Made by a program: the position numbers and the translations under genes
From: Alteromonadaceae bacterium
GTDB lineage: Bacteria; Pseudomonadota; Gammaproteobacteria; Enterobacterales; Alteromonadaceae
Reading direction: 5' to 3'
DNA: 64,000 bases
Assembly (NCBI GenBank): GCA_014872785.1
Contig: WKFJ01000016.1
Span: 1 to 64,000 of the forward strand
In this document: positions 45,428-56,282 of the stretch, piece after piece
How positions within the stretch are numbered: the stretch's first letter is position 1
How the letters are laid out: each line of letters starts with the position of its first letter
The notes under the pieces: model-generated
What the model saw: only the letters and a program-made list of their open reading frames with translations
Told to the model about the DNA's origin: nothing
The model's database searches: none

Positions 45428-46438
45428 ATGTTTGATGCTGACTTTATTCTGTATTCGTCAGATACCCTTGCTTCCAAATTGAAACACCGCCCCGGTGAAG
45501 AGCGAATCGGCGAGGCATTAGTATTTGCAGAATCCATGGACTCCCTAGCCGCGCTTCAGCAACAAGGCTGTCAATATGCCTTGATTGGCGTGCCAGAAGA
45601 TATTGGACCACAAGGAAATTTAGGGCGTCCAGGCTCTACTACCGGTTGGTTAGCTTTCCTACAGCAATTTATTAACTTACAGGCAAACCAATACTTCGAT
45701 GGCCACGGCATTATCTGCCTAGGCGAGTTAAGAGTCATGGCAAATACCAAGGACTTGAGCACCGATGCTTATCGAACTATGTGCGCCCAACTTGACGAAC
45801 AAGTTCACGCGATTGTTAAACAGGTATTCGCCCATAACCTGGTACCTATTGTCATTGGTGGTGGGCACAATAATGCGTATCCAATTATCAAAGCTGCCTC
45901 AGAAACATTTGAAATGCCTTTGGCGGTTAGCAACCTAGACCCCCACTCTGATTTTAGAGCAACTGAGGGACGTCATAGTGGCAATCCATTCCGGTATGCC
46001 CATAAAGACGGTTATTTAGCTCGCTACACTGTGGCCGGTTTACACGAACAAAAAAACAATCGAGATAGTTTGAATCAACTCCTCGAGCTTGAGTTTCCTT
46101 TTTATAGTATTCAAAAGACCCATTGGCAACGCACAGAAAACTTTGACCAAGTCCTTGAAGATATGGCGAGGTATTTGTTGCACTCAGGTTTGCCGACAGG
46201 CGTTGAATTGGATCTCGATGTAATTAGCCAAATGCCCACAAGCGCAATCACAGCTGCGGGATTGAGTATTGACGATGCACTTTATTACGTATCTCAAATG
46301 GCAACCTTACCCAAATGTCGATATTTACATTTAGCTGAAGCAGCACCAGATGCGAATAGTCCTGACGAAATGAGAAGCGTCGGCCAGGTATTGGCTGAGC
46401 TAGTATCTATGTTTATTAAGAGCCGCATTAAGGAATAA
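45428..46438 (+). CDS. Arginase/agmatinase/formimidoylglutamase family protein
   Basis: Ureohydrolase-fold protein of 336 aa, 36 bp after rraA on the same strand. Manganese ligands are visible in GGGHNN, NLDPHSDFR and VELDLDVI, so the metal centre should be complete, although the usual SxDxDxxDP motif is altered to ELDLDVISQMP. The N-terminal YALIGVPEDIGPQGNLGRPGS (about 55-76) is typical of HutG-like formimidoylglutamases. No histidine-degradation genes are nearby, so the substrate is open. Confidence 0.88.
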   Translation: MFDADFILYSSDTLASKLKHRPGEERIGEALVFAESMDSLAALQQQGCQYALIGVPEDIGPQGNLGRPGSTTGWLAFLQQFINLQANQYFDGHGIICLGELRVMANTKDLSTDAYRTMCAQLDEQVHAIVKQVFAHNLVPIVIGGGHNNAYPIIKAASETFEMPLAVSNLDPHSDFRATEGRHSGNPFRYAHKDGYLARYTVAGLHEQKNNRDSLNQLLELEFPFYSIQKTHWQRTENFDQVLEDMARYLLHSGLPTGVELDLDVISQMPTSAITAAGLSIDDALYYVSQMATLPKCRYLHLAEAAPDANSPDEMRSVGQVLAELVSMFIKSRIKE

Positions 46439-46453
46439 TGCGAGAAGGGAGTC

Positions 46454-46481
46454 GGGTGCTTAGCCACAGAGCAAAGCACCC
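46454..46481. terminator. Hairpin between the ureohydrolase and trxA genes
   Basis: An 8-bp perfect stem GGGTGCTT/AAGCACCC with a 12-nt loop lies between convergent genes. The following TTATCGTATT is only moderately T-rich, so termination strength is uncertain. Confidence 0.55.
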
Positions 46482-46489
46482 TTATCGTA

Positions 46490-46819
46490 TTACTCTACTG
46501 AACCAGAAACGAATTCGGTTAGTTGAGCAAGTGATAATGCACCTACTTTAGTGCCAACCACTTCACCACCTTTGAAAAGCAATAACGTCGGGATACCTCT
46601 TACACCATATTTTGCAGGAGTATCCGTGTTGTCGTCGACATTCAACTTAGCAACTGTTATCTTTCCATCAAATTGATCAGCGATTTGGTCTAATAAAGGA
46701 GCAATCATCTTACAAGGTCCGCACCAAGGTGCCCAGAAGTCCACCAATACAGGCTTATCAGCACTGAGTACTTGGGTTTCAAACGCGCTATCTGAAGTTT
46801 CGATAATTTTGTCGCTCAT
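46490..46819 (-). CDS. trxA: Thioredoxin 1
   Basis: Cytosolic disulfide reductant, 109 aa, close to E. coli TrxA (109 with Met). The active site is WAPWCGPCK, with [21 protein letters not shown], the cis-proline in [11 protein letters not shown] and the C-terminal [12 protein letters not shown]. It is divergent from rhlB, an arrangement conserved in gammaproteobacteria. A short hairpin in its leader (CTGGC/GCCAG, 46846-46869) lies in the shared promoter gap. Confidence 0.97.
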   Translation of the reverse strand: MSDKIIETSDSAFETQVLSADKPVLVDFWAPWCGPCKMIAPLLDQIADQFDGKITVAKLNVDDNTDTPAKYGVRGIPTLLLFKGGEVVGTKVGALSLAQLTEFVSGSVE

Positions 46820-46936
46820 TAATTTCTCCGTATATTCGAAAAAGCACTGGCAACTAGTTAAACTAGCCAGCGTTTACAGTACCGGGTATTTATATAGGAA
46901 CTGTTTTTTTAATCAAGCACTGATAAGCTATAAGCT

Positions 46937-48187
46937 ATGCAAACAACACATTTAACAGAAACTCATTTCTCAGAACTTGCTATTCATCCCGATATTATTG
47001 AGGCATTGAAAGCAGCAAGCTTTGAACATTGCACGCCAATTCAAGCACTTAGTTTACCCCAACTACTACACGGACAAGATATTGCCGGGCAGGCACAAAC
47101 CGGTACGGGTAAAACCATGGCGTTTTTAATCGCGACCTTTCATCACTTGCTAAAACACAAACAAGAAAGTGAAGGTCAGCCGAGAGCCATAATCATGGCG
47201 CCAACGCGTGAACTCGCTGTGCAAATTCACAAAGACGCTGAAATTTTGGCGGCCAAAACCGGTGTGAGCCTAGGGCTTATTTATGGCGGTGAAGGCTATC
47301 AAAGCCAAATGGAAACCCTGCAAAAAGGGGTAGATATCATTATTGGCACCACCGGGCGCATCTTAGATTATTACAAACAAGGTATTTTCACCTTAAAGCA
47401 CATTCAAGTTGCTGTTTTAGATGAGGCCGATCGCATGTTCGATTTGGGATTCATCAAAGATATTCGCTATTTGTTCCGCAGAATGCCAGAAGCCACATCT
47501 CGTTTAAGTATGTTGTTTTCCGCCACACTATCTTATCGAGTGCAAGAGCTGGCTTATGAACACATGAATAACCCAGTGCATGTTCAGGTTGATGCCGAGC
47601 AAAAAACCGCAAGTCGCGTAGTCGAAGAGCTATTTTATCCATCTGATTCGGACAAGATGCTGCTACTTTTGACATTGCTTGAAGAAGAATGGCCAGATAA
47701 AGCCATTGTTTTTGCAAATACAAAGCACGCCTGTGAACTGGTAACTGATTGGCTAATTGCTGACAAGCATCGCGTTGGCCTCCTCAGTGGTGACGTTCCC
47801 CAGAAAAAGCGTTTACGTATTCTGGAAGACTTCAGTAAAGGTCACCTAGATATCTTAGTGGCCACCGATGTAGCTGCACGCGGATTGCACATAGACAAAG
47901 TAACACACGTATTCAATTATGACCTTCCTGACGACGCCGAAGATTATGTGCACCGCATTGGCCGTACTGGTCGCGCGGGTAAGTCAGGCCATGCGATTAG
48001 CTTTGCATGCGAAAAATACGCATTAAACCTACCGGCAATCGAATCGTACATCACCCACAGTATTCCTGTGACTGATTACTTCCACGATGCGCTACTTGAT
48101 GATGTTAAACCACCAAGAAGACATCACAAGAAGCGTGCATATCGCGATAAACGCAATAATCAAAGGCGTCACAATCAGAAAAATTAA
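46937..48187 (+). CDS. rhlB: DEAD-box RNA helicase RhlB
   Basis: RNA helicase of 416 aa, the degradosome helicase that unwinds mRNA for RNase E. All motifs are present: Q motif [35 protein letters not shown] in [28 protein letters not shown] and [10 protein letters not shown]. The short basic C-terminus ([23 protein letters not shown], at about 393-416) fits RhlB. Its TAA overlaps the ATG of gppA by one base, so translation is coupled. Confidence 0.96.
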   Translation: MQTTHLTETHFSELAIHPDIIEALKAASFEHCTPIQALSLPQLLHGQDIAGQAQTGTGKTMAFLIATFHHLLKHKQESEGQPRAIIMAPTRELAVQIHKDAEILAAKTGVSLGLIYGGEGYQSQMETLQKGVDIIIGTTGRILDYYKQGIFTLKHIQVAVLDEADRMFDLGFIKDIRYLFRRMPEATSRLSMLFSATLSYRVQELAYEHMNNPVHVQVDAEQKTASRVVEELFYPSDSDKMLLLLTLLEEEWPDKAIVFANTKHACELVTDWLIADKHRVGLLSGDVPQKKRLRILEDFSKGHLDILVATDVAARGLHIDKVTHVFNYDLPDDAEDYVHRIGRTGRAGKSGHAISFACEKYALNLPAIESYITHSIPVTDYFHDALLDDVKPPRRHHKKRAYRDKRNNQRRHNQKN

Positions 48188-49659
48188 TGGCCAATCCAGC
48201 TTCTTGTAAATCTGAGGCGCTCTACGCCGCAATTGATTTAGGCTCCAATAGTTTTCACATGCTCATCTGCCAACGACATGGTGAGCGTGTGGAAGCATTG
48301 AATAGGGTGCGACAAAAGGTTCGCCTGGCTGAGGGGCTCTCGGAAGATAGCAAACTCTCAGTCGAGGCGATGGAGCGCGGCTGGCAATGTTTACGCGTCT
48401 TTGCTGAACAACTTGCCGATATTCCAACAGAAAATATTATCATTGTAGCGACCGCAACACTGCGCCTAGCCACTAACCGACAAGACTTTATTAGAGTCGC
48501 TGAGTCTATCTTGGATCATGACATTGATGTGATCCCTGGAGAAAAAGAAGCAGGCCTGATTTATCAAGGTGCAACTCAAGGCGCCAGATCACAAGATAGC
48601 CACCTTATTATCGATATTGGTGGAGCAAGTACCGAAATTGTACACGGCAAAGGTTGCACCCCCACCCAAGCGAAAAGCGTAGATATTGGTTGTGTAACTT
48701 TTATGCAGCGCTACTTCCCAAATGGAGTGCTTGGAGAAAACAATTTTACTCACGCGGTTCAGGCAGCAAAAGACGCGATTTTTGAAGTATCGGATGCTTA
48801 TCAAGGGCTTAATTGGCAGTATTGTTTAGGAGCCTCAGGGACACCACAGGCGATAAGAGAAATTGCGCTAGCCAACAATGACGTACGCGCAATAACTCTG
48901 GAGCAACTTGAGCGAATCGGCGCAGCTATTGGTGAGGCGAAAAATATCAGCAGTCTAACCATCGAAGGCTTGCAAGAAAACCGACGAGCAGTGTTTCCAG
49001 CAGGCATTGCCATACTAAAAGCACTGTTTGAAATACTAAAGATTAATAAGATGGAGCTGGCACCTGGGGCGTTGCGGGAAGGACTGATTGCCCAGCTTAC
49101 CGGTGATAAGAACGAAACCGTTTGGCATCAACAATTGGCGTCAAAGTACGCCATTGATCAACAGCAAGCAAAGCGCGTTTTGGCGACGGCCAGCGAGTTG
49201 ATGAGCCCAAACGAAACCCTTGATACAATCGCCAGCAGCAAACTCCTAGATTTAGTGTGCCGCTACCATGAAATCGGTGTGTTTATTGATTTCAAAAAGC
49301 ACTATCAGCACGCCGTTTATTTACTTAAAAGCATCAATTTCCCGGGCTTGGATATCAACGAAAAGCGCTTATTGGTAAACGCCATAAGTAATCAAGGCGA
49401 ACATATTCAAACTATTGCTACAAGTGAACAGCAAACATTAGAACAAACCTTGGTGGGATGTTTACGCTTAGCTAAAATCTTTTGCCACCGCAGAGACAAT
49501 TCGCCTGCATTAGGCGCAGATTTGTCTATTGATGATGCAGGCTGGCACTTAGTCATCAAACACAAAGGCTGGCAACAGAGTTATCCACTTTTAGCGTTTG
49601 CGTTAGGCAATGAGCAGCAAGAATGGCGAAAAATTGGCTGGCAACTCAATATTGAGTAA
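48187..49659 (+). CDS. gppA: Ppx/GppA exopolyphosphatase / pppGpp phosphohydrolase
   Basis: Protein of 490 aa of the Ppx/GppA family, which hydrolyses pppGpp to ppGpp and/or degrades polyphosphate. The actin-like ATPase fold shows AAIDLGSNSFHMLIC, VATATLRLATNR, VIPGEKEAGLIYQGA, IIDIGGASTEIVHG and GCVTFMQRYFP; the C-terminal HD-like part has YHEIGVFIDFKKHYQHAVYLL. Position after rhlB is the standard place for gppA. Whether it prefers pppGpp or polyphosphate cannot be told from sequence. Confidence 0.94.
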   Translation: MANPASCKSEALYAAIDLGSNSFHMLICQRHGERVEALNRVRQKVRLAEGLSEDSKLSVEAMERGWQCLRVFAEQLADIPTENIIIVATATLRLATNRQDFIRVAESILDHDIDVIPGEKEAGLIYQGATQGARSQDSHLIIDIGGASTEIVHGKGCTPTQAKSVDIGCVTFMQRYFPNGVLGENNFTHAVQAAKDAIFEVSDAYQGLNWQYCLGASGTPQAIREIALANNDVRAITLEQLERIGAAIGEAKNISSLTIEGLQENRRAVFPAGIAILKALFEILKINKMELAPGALREGLIAQLTGDKNETVWHQQLASKYAIDQQQAKRVLATASELMSPNETLDTIASSKLLDLVCRYHEIGVFIDFKKHYQHAVYLLKSINFPGLDINEKRLLVNAISNQGEHIQTIATSEQQTLEQTLVGCLRLAKIFCHRRDNSPALGADLSIDDAGWHLVIKHKGWQQSYPLLAFALGNEQQEWRKIGWQLNIE

Positions 49660-49663
49660 TTAG

Positions 49664-49833
49664 AGCCTGTTGATCTTTGCAGTATGATTTTGCAGAAGTT
49701 TGTTTGGTATTTGTACAAGGCAGAGTCTTTGTAGTGTAGTTGCTCTACATTAAAAGGCGATAACGCAGTGGAAATACCAAACTAGCGCTGTCCTCAGATT
49801 AAACAAAACTTATACCGCAAAGATCAACAGGCT
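49664..49833. mobile_element. 170-bp nested inverted-repeat (MITE-like) element
   Basis: The ends AGCCTGTTGATCTTTGC (49664-49680) and GCAAAGATCAACAGGCT (49817-49833) are perfect 17-bp reverse complements. A second, inner pair GTTTGGTATTT (49702-49712) and AAATACCAAAC (49772-49782) is also perfect. There is no coding capacity. It fills the gap between convergent gppA and hemB, and as RNA it could form a long hairpin that stops transcription from both sides. It is probably a dispersed repeat of this genome. Confidence 0.7.
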
Positions 49834-49857
49834 TTAGTCTAAGAATCGCGCATAAAC

Positions 49858-50916
<1,059 letters not shown>

Positions 50917-50940
50917 TTAAGTTGCACTTTTTTACGTTTT

Positions 50941-51357
50941 TCAATGCTTTTTTCCTCTAAAAAGGGTGACATTTTCATTCTCAACAATACCCGTCAATCG
51001 ATGATTTTCTAATTCTAGCGTTGCATTTTTGGACACAAGCACCTGATATTTTCGCATCACGTCGGCAAGCGTGTCTCTAAGCTCACGATTCTTCGCACGC
51101 TCCTTCTTCAACTCTTCATGCTTGTCGTCACGCTGCTTCTGAATATGCTTATTTGCACCACCTCGGATTCGCTCAAGCAGGTCGGTGTATTGATTCATAA
51201 TGAGAGTGCGACTGACGCCAGCCTCTTCTGCCACTGCGGCTACCGACATTTTGCGCTGAGGCGTGACTATTTTAGGTTTCCCTTGCTCTATCCGAACAAT
51301 CGCCATGCGTATTTTATTGTGGGTCTTCTCGCGGTTGCGAGGCGCTGATTTAGTCAT
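50941..51357 (-). CDS. TnpC-like accessory protein of the recombinase element
   Basis: Protein of 138 aa. The N-terminal part has a helix-turn-helix (VAAVAEEAGVSRTLIMN, about 39-55) and the remainder is a charged coiled coil (KQRDDKHEELKKERAKNREL and on to about 128). This matches TnpC of Tn554-type transposons (about 125 aa), thought to assist integration and set orientation. It overlaps the end of the third recombinase gene by 8 bp and is the last gene of the operon, closest to hemB. The basic tail (LFRGKKH) may bind DNA. Confidence 0.8.
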   Translation of the reverse strand: MTKSAPRNREKTHNKIRMAIVRIEQGKPKIVTPQRKMSVAAVAEEAGVSRTLIMNQYTDLLERIRGGANKHIQKQRDDKHEELKKERAKNRELRDTLADVMRKYQVLVSKNATLELENHRLTGIVENENVTLFRGKKH

Positions 51358-53248
51358 TGGTATTCACTCGCTGTTTTATGATTTCGATGTCTGCACCAAG
51401 GTCAGAGAGAACCTTTTCGCAGCGAACAATGGCTTTGTCGACGGTTGTCTGGCCGGACTCACCCAGCCCTTCAATTTGTTTAAGCTCAATTTGCTGGGCA
51501 TACACACCTTCCCAGAAGGCTTGTTTTTTATCATCAATGACACCGTGTTCACACTCCTCACAGCGCCCTCCGGCACAAGAGCCGTCGTCATTGGTGCACC
51601 ACGCCAACCCTGTTGAACGAAGGTATATCTGCTCTGACAGATGCTCAATCATGACTGCTCGTGATTTATAGGTACGTGTTGGCGTGGCTTTATCACGTAG
51701 ATTGCGAATTTGATTTGCAAGCCCACCAGAGAGCGGTGTATCTGACTCTAACCAGTGCCCGATGATACCTTGTCGCTCATCATCGAAGGCGGCATATATA
51801 TCGTCATACAGCTCTAAATCCTGCTTATCATTCATGCCGTACAGGATGGTCATATCTAGCGACCAATGTTTAAAATGGTCACGCAGATAACGTAAATCAC
51901 CCAATTTGTGATGTACAACATACACCGCAAAGGTTCGACGGAACATATGCGACGCAAGGCTGCAATCCAGCCCCAGTTTATCAACGAGTTTTTGAAGCCT
52001 GTCATTAACACTCAGGCTACCCAATACGCTGACTTGGTTGGACTTATTTGTTGCTCTCCCCAGTATTACACTGCCCGAGAAGCGTTCTAATCTCGCAACT
52101 TCTTTGACGTCTCCTTTGCTCTGTGCATCAAGCAATTGTTGCTCCAAGCGTTTTTGCATGGGCAACATCAGGTCACCCAACACTTTCAGGGCATCAATGG
52201 TGATTTGGGGGCATAGCCAATGCGTATCGCCTTCATCGGTCTTTTCAGACGTAGAGCCGATAAAGTAAAACCGCTCCAACTCTCGCTCTGAACCCACCTC
52301 GCGAACCTCCGAATACCAGTTATCGCGCTTAAGATTGCACAGCTCATGCACTCGCATACCAGTGGTAAGCAATATCATCAAGAAGCAGCAATCGCGAAGC
52401 TCCATGATTGACTGGTTAAAGGCTCGAACACCCGATGCGAAGCCATGGGATTGCAGGAATTTGGAGCGCTCTGCACCATGCCTACGTTCATCTTTCGACT
52501 TTGGCTTAAATCCTTCCAAGAGCAATTGCAGGCGAATCAGCTCTGGTGCCGATGCCAGTATCGACTCGGCATATTGAAACAGCGATGCTAGTACCTCATC
52601 AGATATGATTTCGGTTTTGGGTTTGCCGTGAAAATCAACTCCCGACAATGCTACTGCGCTCGAATCAGGCCACGGATGGGCAAAACCGTATTGAGTATCC
52701 CGCAGTTCAGTATAACAGCGTTCTACAGCAAGAAGTCGTTGACAAACAGTTCCAGGTACGAGTGTTTTACCTTTGCGTTTACCTCTCTTGGATTTCAAGG
52801 ATTTGACATGCTCCACATACTGCTTTGCCACCAGAGGCGTTATCTCTGCTGTGTTGGTGATATTCAGTGTCGGGAGCCAGTTGAAAAAGGAAGTAAGGCG
52901 ATTTAAGCTCCCAGTTAGCGTCCCGCCCCGCCTCTTACCTTGTAAGCTGTTATCGCCCCATATCATTCTGGACATCACCACCTTTGCAGTAGAACGTAAG
53001 GACGGCGTAGTTATGCGGTTGAAGCTCAGATTTCGACCACTTTCTTTCGTTGCATCAGTAAACCAGTGGTCTGGCAGTAACCAAATATCCTCTTCGTAAC
53101 GTGAGAGCACATGATACTGGCCGTTATCGAGTTTCAAGTAGGTCATGATACCCGTTAGGTTGGTTTTAGTGCGAAGCTCGTCTCTCAGGCGCTTTTTATC
53201 CGCAAGCACCACTTGCGGCATCACGGTTATTGGTGGTCTTATCTTCAC
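51350..53248 (-). CDS. Third tyrosine recombinase, TnpB-like
   Basis: Large tyrosine recombinase of 632 aa, the size of Tn554 TnpB (630). Catalytic residues are complete: R299 in TTGMRVHEL, H434 and R437 in HMFRRTF, H461 in HFKHWS and nucleophile Y470 in TILYG. A C-terminal zinc-finger-like cluster follows the catalytic domain (CTNDDGSCAGGRCEEC, about 573-588). The N-terminal 200 residues hold the SAM-like core-binding part. Its start overlaps the preceding gene by 4 bp. It should cut and rejoin at element ends together with the other two. Confidence 0.9.
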   Translation of the reverse strand: MKIRPPITVMPQVVLADKKRLRDELRTKTNLTGIMTYLKLDNGQYHVLSRYEEDIWLLPDHWFTDATKESGRNLSFNRITTPSLRSTAKVVMSRMIWGDNSLQGKRRGGTLTGSLNRLTSFFNWLPTLNITNTAEITPLVAKQYVEHVKSLKSKRGKRKGKTLVPGTVCQRLLAVERCYTELRDTQYGFAHPWPDSSAVALSGVDFHGKPKTEIISDEVLASLFQYAESILASAPELIRLQLLLEGFKPKSKDERRHGAERSKFLQSHGFASGVRAFNQSIMELRDCCFLMILLTTGMRVHELCNLKRDNWYSEVREVGSERELERFYFIGSTSEKTDEGDTHWLCPQITIDALKVLGDLMLPMQKRLEQQLLDAQSKGDVKEVARLERFSGSVILGRATNKSNQVSVLGSLSVNDRLQKLVDKLGLDCSLASHMFRRTFAVYVVHHKLGDLRYLRDHFKHWSLDMTILYGMNDKQDLELYDDIYAAFDDERQGIIGHWLESDTPLSGGLANQIRNLRDKATPTRTYKSRAVMIEHLSEQIYLRSTGLAWCTNDDGSCAGGRCEECEHGVIDDKKQAFWEGVYAQQIELKQIEGLGESGQTTVDKAIVRCEKVLSDLGADIEIIKQRVNTND

Positions 53249-54906
53249 CTTGCCATCCTCACCATCGTTAGGTCGCGCCAGAAGGGGTGCGGTTCGTTTT
53301 TTGCTTTTTCTCGCATACTTTCCACAAGCTGATTATCAAACTGCGAGGAAATATCCTCATCGATGATACGGATGATATGACGTAGATATTTATTCCAATT
53401 CTTGATGCCATAACTGTCACGCTCCCGCACGACTGCCCAATAAAAACTAAACAGGCGATACAGATCATCTTCAGTCACAACGAAGCTTTTACAGCGAAAG
53501 CAGCCTAGCGTTTCCGTGCAAACACTCCCGTCTTTTGGGGCGCGATGACCATTTCGCGTGTCCTTACAGCCTGCCAATGCGGTATTTTCTTTGGGGCCGT
53601 AGCTGACTCTTAATTCTTCAACACGTGCCTCTCCAATAAAACGCATATTGGTTTCAGCTTCGGGTGGTGCCTCCCAGTAATGACGATTGCCAGTTTCAGG
53701 CATATGCTTACCTTGTCGTGCGGCTATCAAGGGGTCTTGGTCAGACAGCTCCCACATGCGATTGACGAAGGTTTTACGTAGCCGCATCATGTTTAATTTA
53801 AGCGGCTTGTCATCATCATCAACCAATTGATGTTTGTCGATAAGAGTCTTGATAGCGTCCCTCACATTCTGACCACTCAAAGCCGTGACAGCAACTTTTA
53901 CTGAAGAGCCTCCGCCCTTGGAGCTAAACACCAGCAGTTGCCTCGGGTCTTTGTATTCACCACGCAGTTCTGCATTTCGCTCAATAATCAAATCGATGGT
54001 GTTAGCCACCTGAAGCTTCACACTGCGCAGCAACTCAACATCCTGAGACTGGCGAAGTGAGACCACTTGCGTTGCGTTCCCACGGCGCTTAAAGGCCACT
54101 AATAATCGTAAATTCTTTTTAAGCGGGTGCGGTTGAATACAATCAATTGGGAGCGATAAAACAGGCGTTGGATTCATCCCCGTCACCAGACCAATACTCA
54201 GCACACATCCCGTCAAATCTACACTATCCAGCGGGTCATCACCGGCTAGAATGCGGGTCATCTCCACTTTTAATGCGCCCACGAGTTGCTTTTTCTCATG
54301 CTGGGATAACGGGCGCTGACCTTTGGCTTTGCGGTTGGAGTTGGGGAACGGATTAATAGGGAACAACCGCTTGATATCAACGTGAGGTAAATACCCTTGT
54401 TTGTGGGCAGCGACAAGGGGGGCTTTGGTCTGAGTATAGTAGCCTTTCTGAGATGTTGAGCCGATATTAAGGGATTTGAGGTGTGCAACATACTCACCAA
54501 TCAACGTATCCGTGATATTTACTGATTGCAGGTCACATCCCGCACCAGCACGCCATAGCATCAAAAATTCGAAGAAGATCTTCAACCCAGAATGGCAATA
54601 ATTGATAATCGTCGACACAGCTAGCGAGGCTTGGTTGGTGGCAATACTCTCTTCCAACAGTTTTTTAATCGTGGAATGACAGAGGGTAGTAATCGCATCA
54701 AAGCCTTTTGAGTAATACGGCGCAAAGTCGAAGTTTCGTATACTGGTTGGGTTTTCAGGGAAGCTGATATTAGTGCTGGCAGCGCTGATGTCAGTGACAT
54801 TATCATCAGTCGTATCTTTTGCCTGTTGGGGCGTGATACCTTCCTGCTCACCAGCTAAGCCGATATCGTCCTGCCTATCTTCTATCGTAAAACGTTTTTT
54901 ACTCAC
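53245..54906 (-). CDS. Second tyrosine-recombinase-like protein, degenerate active site
   Basis: Protein of 553 aa with the recombinase fold but altered catalytic residues. Where active enzymes have TGMRxxE, this one reads TGMNPTPVL (N245 for Arg). The HxxR-HTF box is MRLRKTF, so the first histidine is a methionine (374) while R377 remains. Candidates for the last histidine (H401) and the tyrosine (Y410) are in KHMPETGNRHYWEA. A Cys cluster (CKDTRNGHRAPKDGSVC and CFRC) lies near residues 450-475. It may be structural or regulatory and not a strand-transfer enzyme. It overlaps both neighbours by 4 bp. Confidence 0.85.
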   Translation of the reverse strand: MSKKRFTIEDRQDDIGLAGEQEGITPQQAKDTTDDNVTDISAASTNISFPENPTSIRNFDFAPYYSKGFDAITTLCHSTIKKLLEESIATNQASLAVSTIINYCHSGLKIFFEFLMLWRAGAGCDLQSVNITDTLIGEYVAHLKSLNIGSTSQKGYYTQTKAPLVAAHKQGYLPHVDIKRLFPINPFPNSNRKAKGQRPLSQHEKKQLVGALKVEMTRILAGDDPLDSVDLTGCVLSIGLVTGMNPTPVLSLPIDCIQPHPLKKNLRLLVAFKRRGNATQVVSLRQSQDVELLRSVKLQVANTIDLIIERNAELRGEYKDPRQLLVFSSKGGGSSVKVAVTALSGQNVRDAIKTLIDKHQLVDDDDKPLKLNMMRLRKTFVNRMWELSDQDPLIAARQGKHMPETGNRHYWEAPPEAETNMRFIGEARVEELRVSYGPKENTALAGCKDTRNGHRAPKDGSVCTETLGCFRCKSFVVTEDDLYRLFSFYWAVVRERDSYGIKNWNKYLRHIIRIIDEDISSQFDNQLVESMREKAKNEPHPFWRDLTMVRMAR

Positions 54907-56063
54907 GCGCTCAGTACTCCGGTGACTTCATCGCAAAGACCTTCGATTTCCAGTTGATATTCGGTGGTCAGGTCGTCTTCAATTTCATGTAAGAAGTGCA
55001 GGTAATCTGCTGTCGTAGAGATGCTACTGTGACCTAAAAGCTCCTTCACAATTTGTAGTGGATTACCTGCCAATTTACCTTTGCTTTTGCGTTGTTCGAG
55101 GTCGTTTAATGTGTGTGTCGCAAAAGTGTGGCGCAGCATGTGCGGATGCACATTAAAATCAACGTTAAGAGCTTTAAGCTGATTATTGAAGGTAACGGAT
55201 TTTTGGCTGTATGCTTCACCGTCTTGAGTCACAAAGAGCCTGTCAGTAGGATTTTCCTGACCTTTAAGCAGAGCGCTTCGTTCATGAATAACGTAATCCC
55301 ACAAATCAGACATTAACGTGACGGGCACCGTCACACTTCGAGCCTTACTACCTTTAATTCGCATCTCAGCGGGGTTTAAATCGACCTTAATATGACTGCG
55401 TGAAGAGGCGTTGCTTGGGTTGGTAACATAAGAGATAGGGAACGTTAAAATCTCAGATTTACGCAACCCTACCAGTAAACACAACTTCACCATAAGTTTA
55501 AGCGTTTTGTTGCTTATAGCGGTAAGTAGTTGATTCACCTGCTCTCTATTAAGTAATTTGATTTTAGTGTGGGGTTGCTTGAGCATAACATCTGGTCTTG
55601 CTGCCATCCCACCGGAGGTGTCGGTGTGAGCTAAAAACCCCTTTGGCTTTCTGACGACAACAGATTCTAGCTCATAAGGGAGCGTTGCTACCCATCCGTG
55701 ATTGTATGCGTAATGATAGAACTTGATTAAAAAGCGTAAGCGACGATTTATCGTGCTGGCTCCCACGCCAAATTGTTTCATCGACACGTCACGATACAAA
55801 CCCAAGAGCGTTTCGTCTTGTCGGTGTTCAATGTTGCGCCAATCGATGGCATTCGCTTCACAGAAAGAAAAGAAGTCGTACAAGTCCTGCCCATAAGTGC
55901 GCCAGCTATTCTGGCTCTGCACGCTGCCACGTTTCAAGCAATGATAAATCAGGAAATCTAGCGCCTGAGTTTCAATCTCCCCCTGTTCATCAACGAGAAT
56001 AGGAAACTCAGGGTATCTGATACTCCTCACTTCAAAATCATCAGACGAAAAGACCAAATCCAC
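54903..56063 (-). CDS. First tyrosine recombinase, XerC/D- and TnpA-like
   Basis: Integrase of 386 aa, first gene of the element's operon. Catalytic residues are all present: R201 in GLRKSEIL, H308 and R311 in HPHMLRHTF, H345 in LGHSSISTT and Y354 in DYLHF. The core-binding domain is at about 35-130. The start is GTG (56063) with GAGGT 6 nt upstream. About 210 nt of untranslated leader separates it from the promoter at 56281-56308. It is close in size to Tn554 TnpA (361). Confidence 0.92.
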   Translation of the reverse strand: MDLVFSSDDFEVRSIRYPEFPILVDEQGEIETQALDFLIYHCLKRGSVQSQNSWRTYGQDLYDFFSFCEANAIDWRNIEHRQDETLLGLYRDVSMKQFGVGASTINRRLRFLIKFYHYAYNHGWVATLPYELESVVVRKPKGFLAHTDTSGGMAARPDVMLKQPHTKIKLLNREQVNQLLTAISNKTLKLMVKLCLLVGLRKSEILTFPISYVTNPSNASSRSHIKVDLNPAEMRIKGSKARSVTVPVTLMSDLWDYVIHERSALLKGQENPTDRLFVTQDGEAYSQKSVTFNNQLKALNVDFNVHPHMLRHTFATHTLNDLEQRKSKGKLAGNPLQIVKELLGHSSISTTADYLHFLHEIEDDLTTEYQLEIEGLCDEVTGVLSA

Positions 56064-56266
56064 TGTTTACCTCAAAAGAAAAAGAACCAAAAAGAAAACA
56101 AAAGAAGGTGTTGTGGATTGCGGGAATTTTCGCTTCGCTCACCGTGTGGACTGTTTCGGATAAGTGTGGATAAACCTTCGGTATTAACCACATCTTCTCC
56201 CAAAACAGACGCACACTAATTCATCCGCAAACACACAACCAAGCAATAACAACAAACCATAAATAA
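56064..56266 (-). other. Leader region of the recombinase operon with repeated TGTGGA
   Basis: No gene is present. TGTGGA occurs three times in the same orientation (56112, 56145, 56165); the last is TGTGGATAA, identical to the strong E. coli DnaA box on the opposite strand. They may be arm-type recombinase sites or DnaA boxes; neither is proved. Confidence 0.35.
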
Positions 56267-56282
56267 CTGTATATATAATCAG
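56267..56282 (-). promoter_or_regulatory. LexA-like operator of the recombinase operon
   Basis: CTGTATATATAATCAG keeps both CTG-N10-CAG half-sites and matches the consensus CTGTATATATATACAG at 14 of 16 positions. It overlaps the -10 element and the predicted start site of the recombinase promoter, the normal place for a LexA operator. The same site (CTGTATATTTAATCAG) is kept in copy A at 24-39. Confidence 0.65.
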
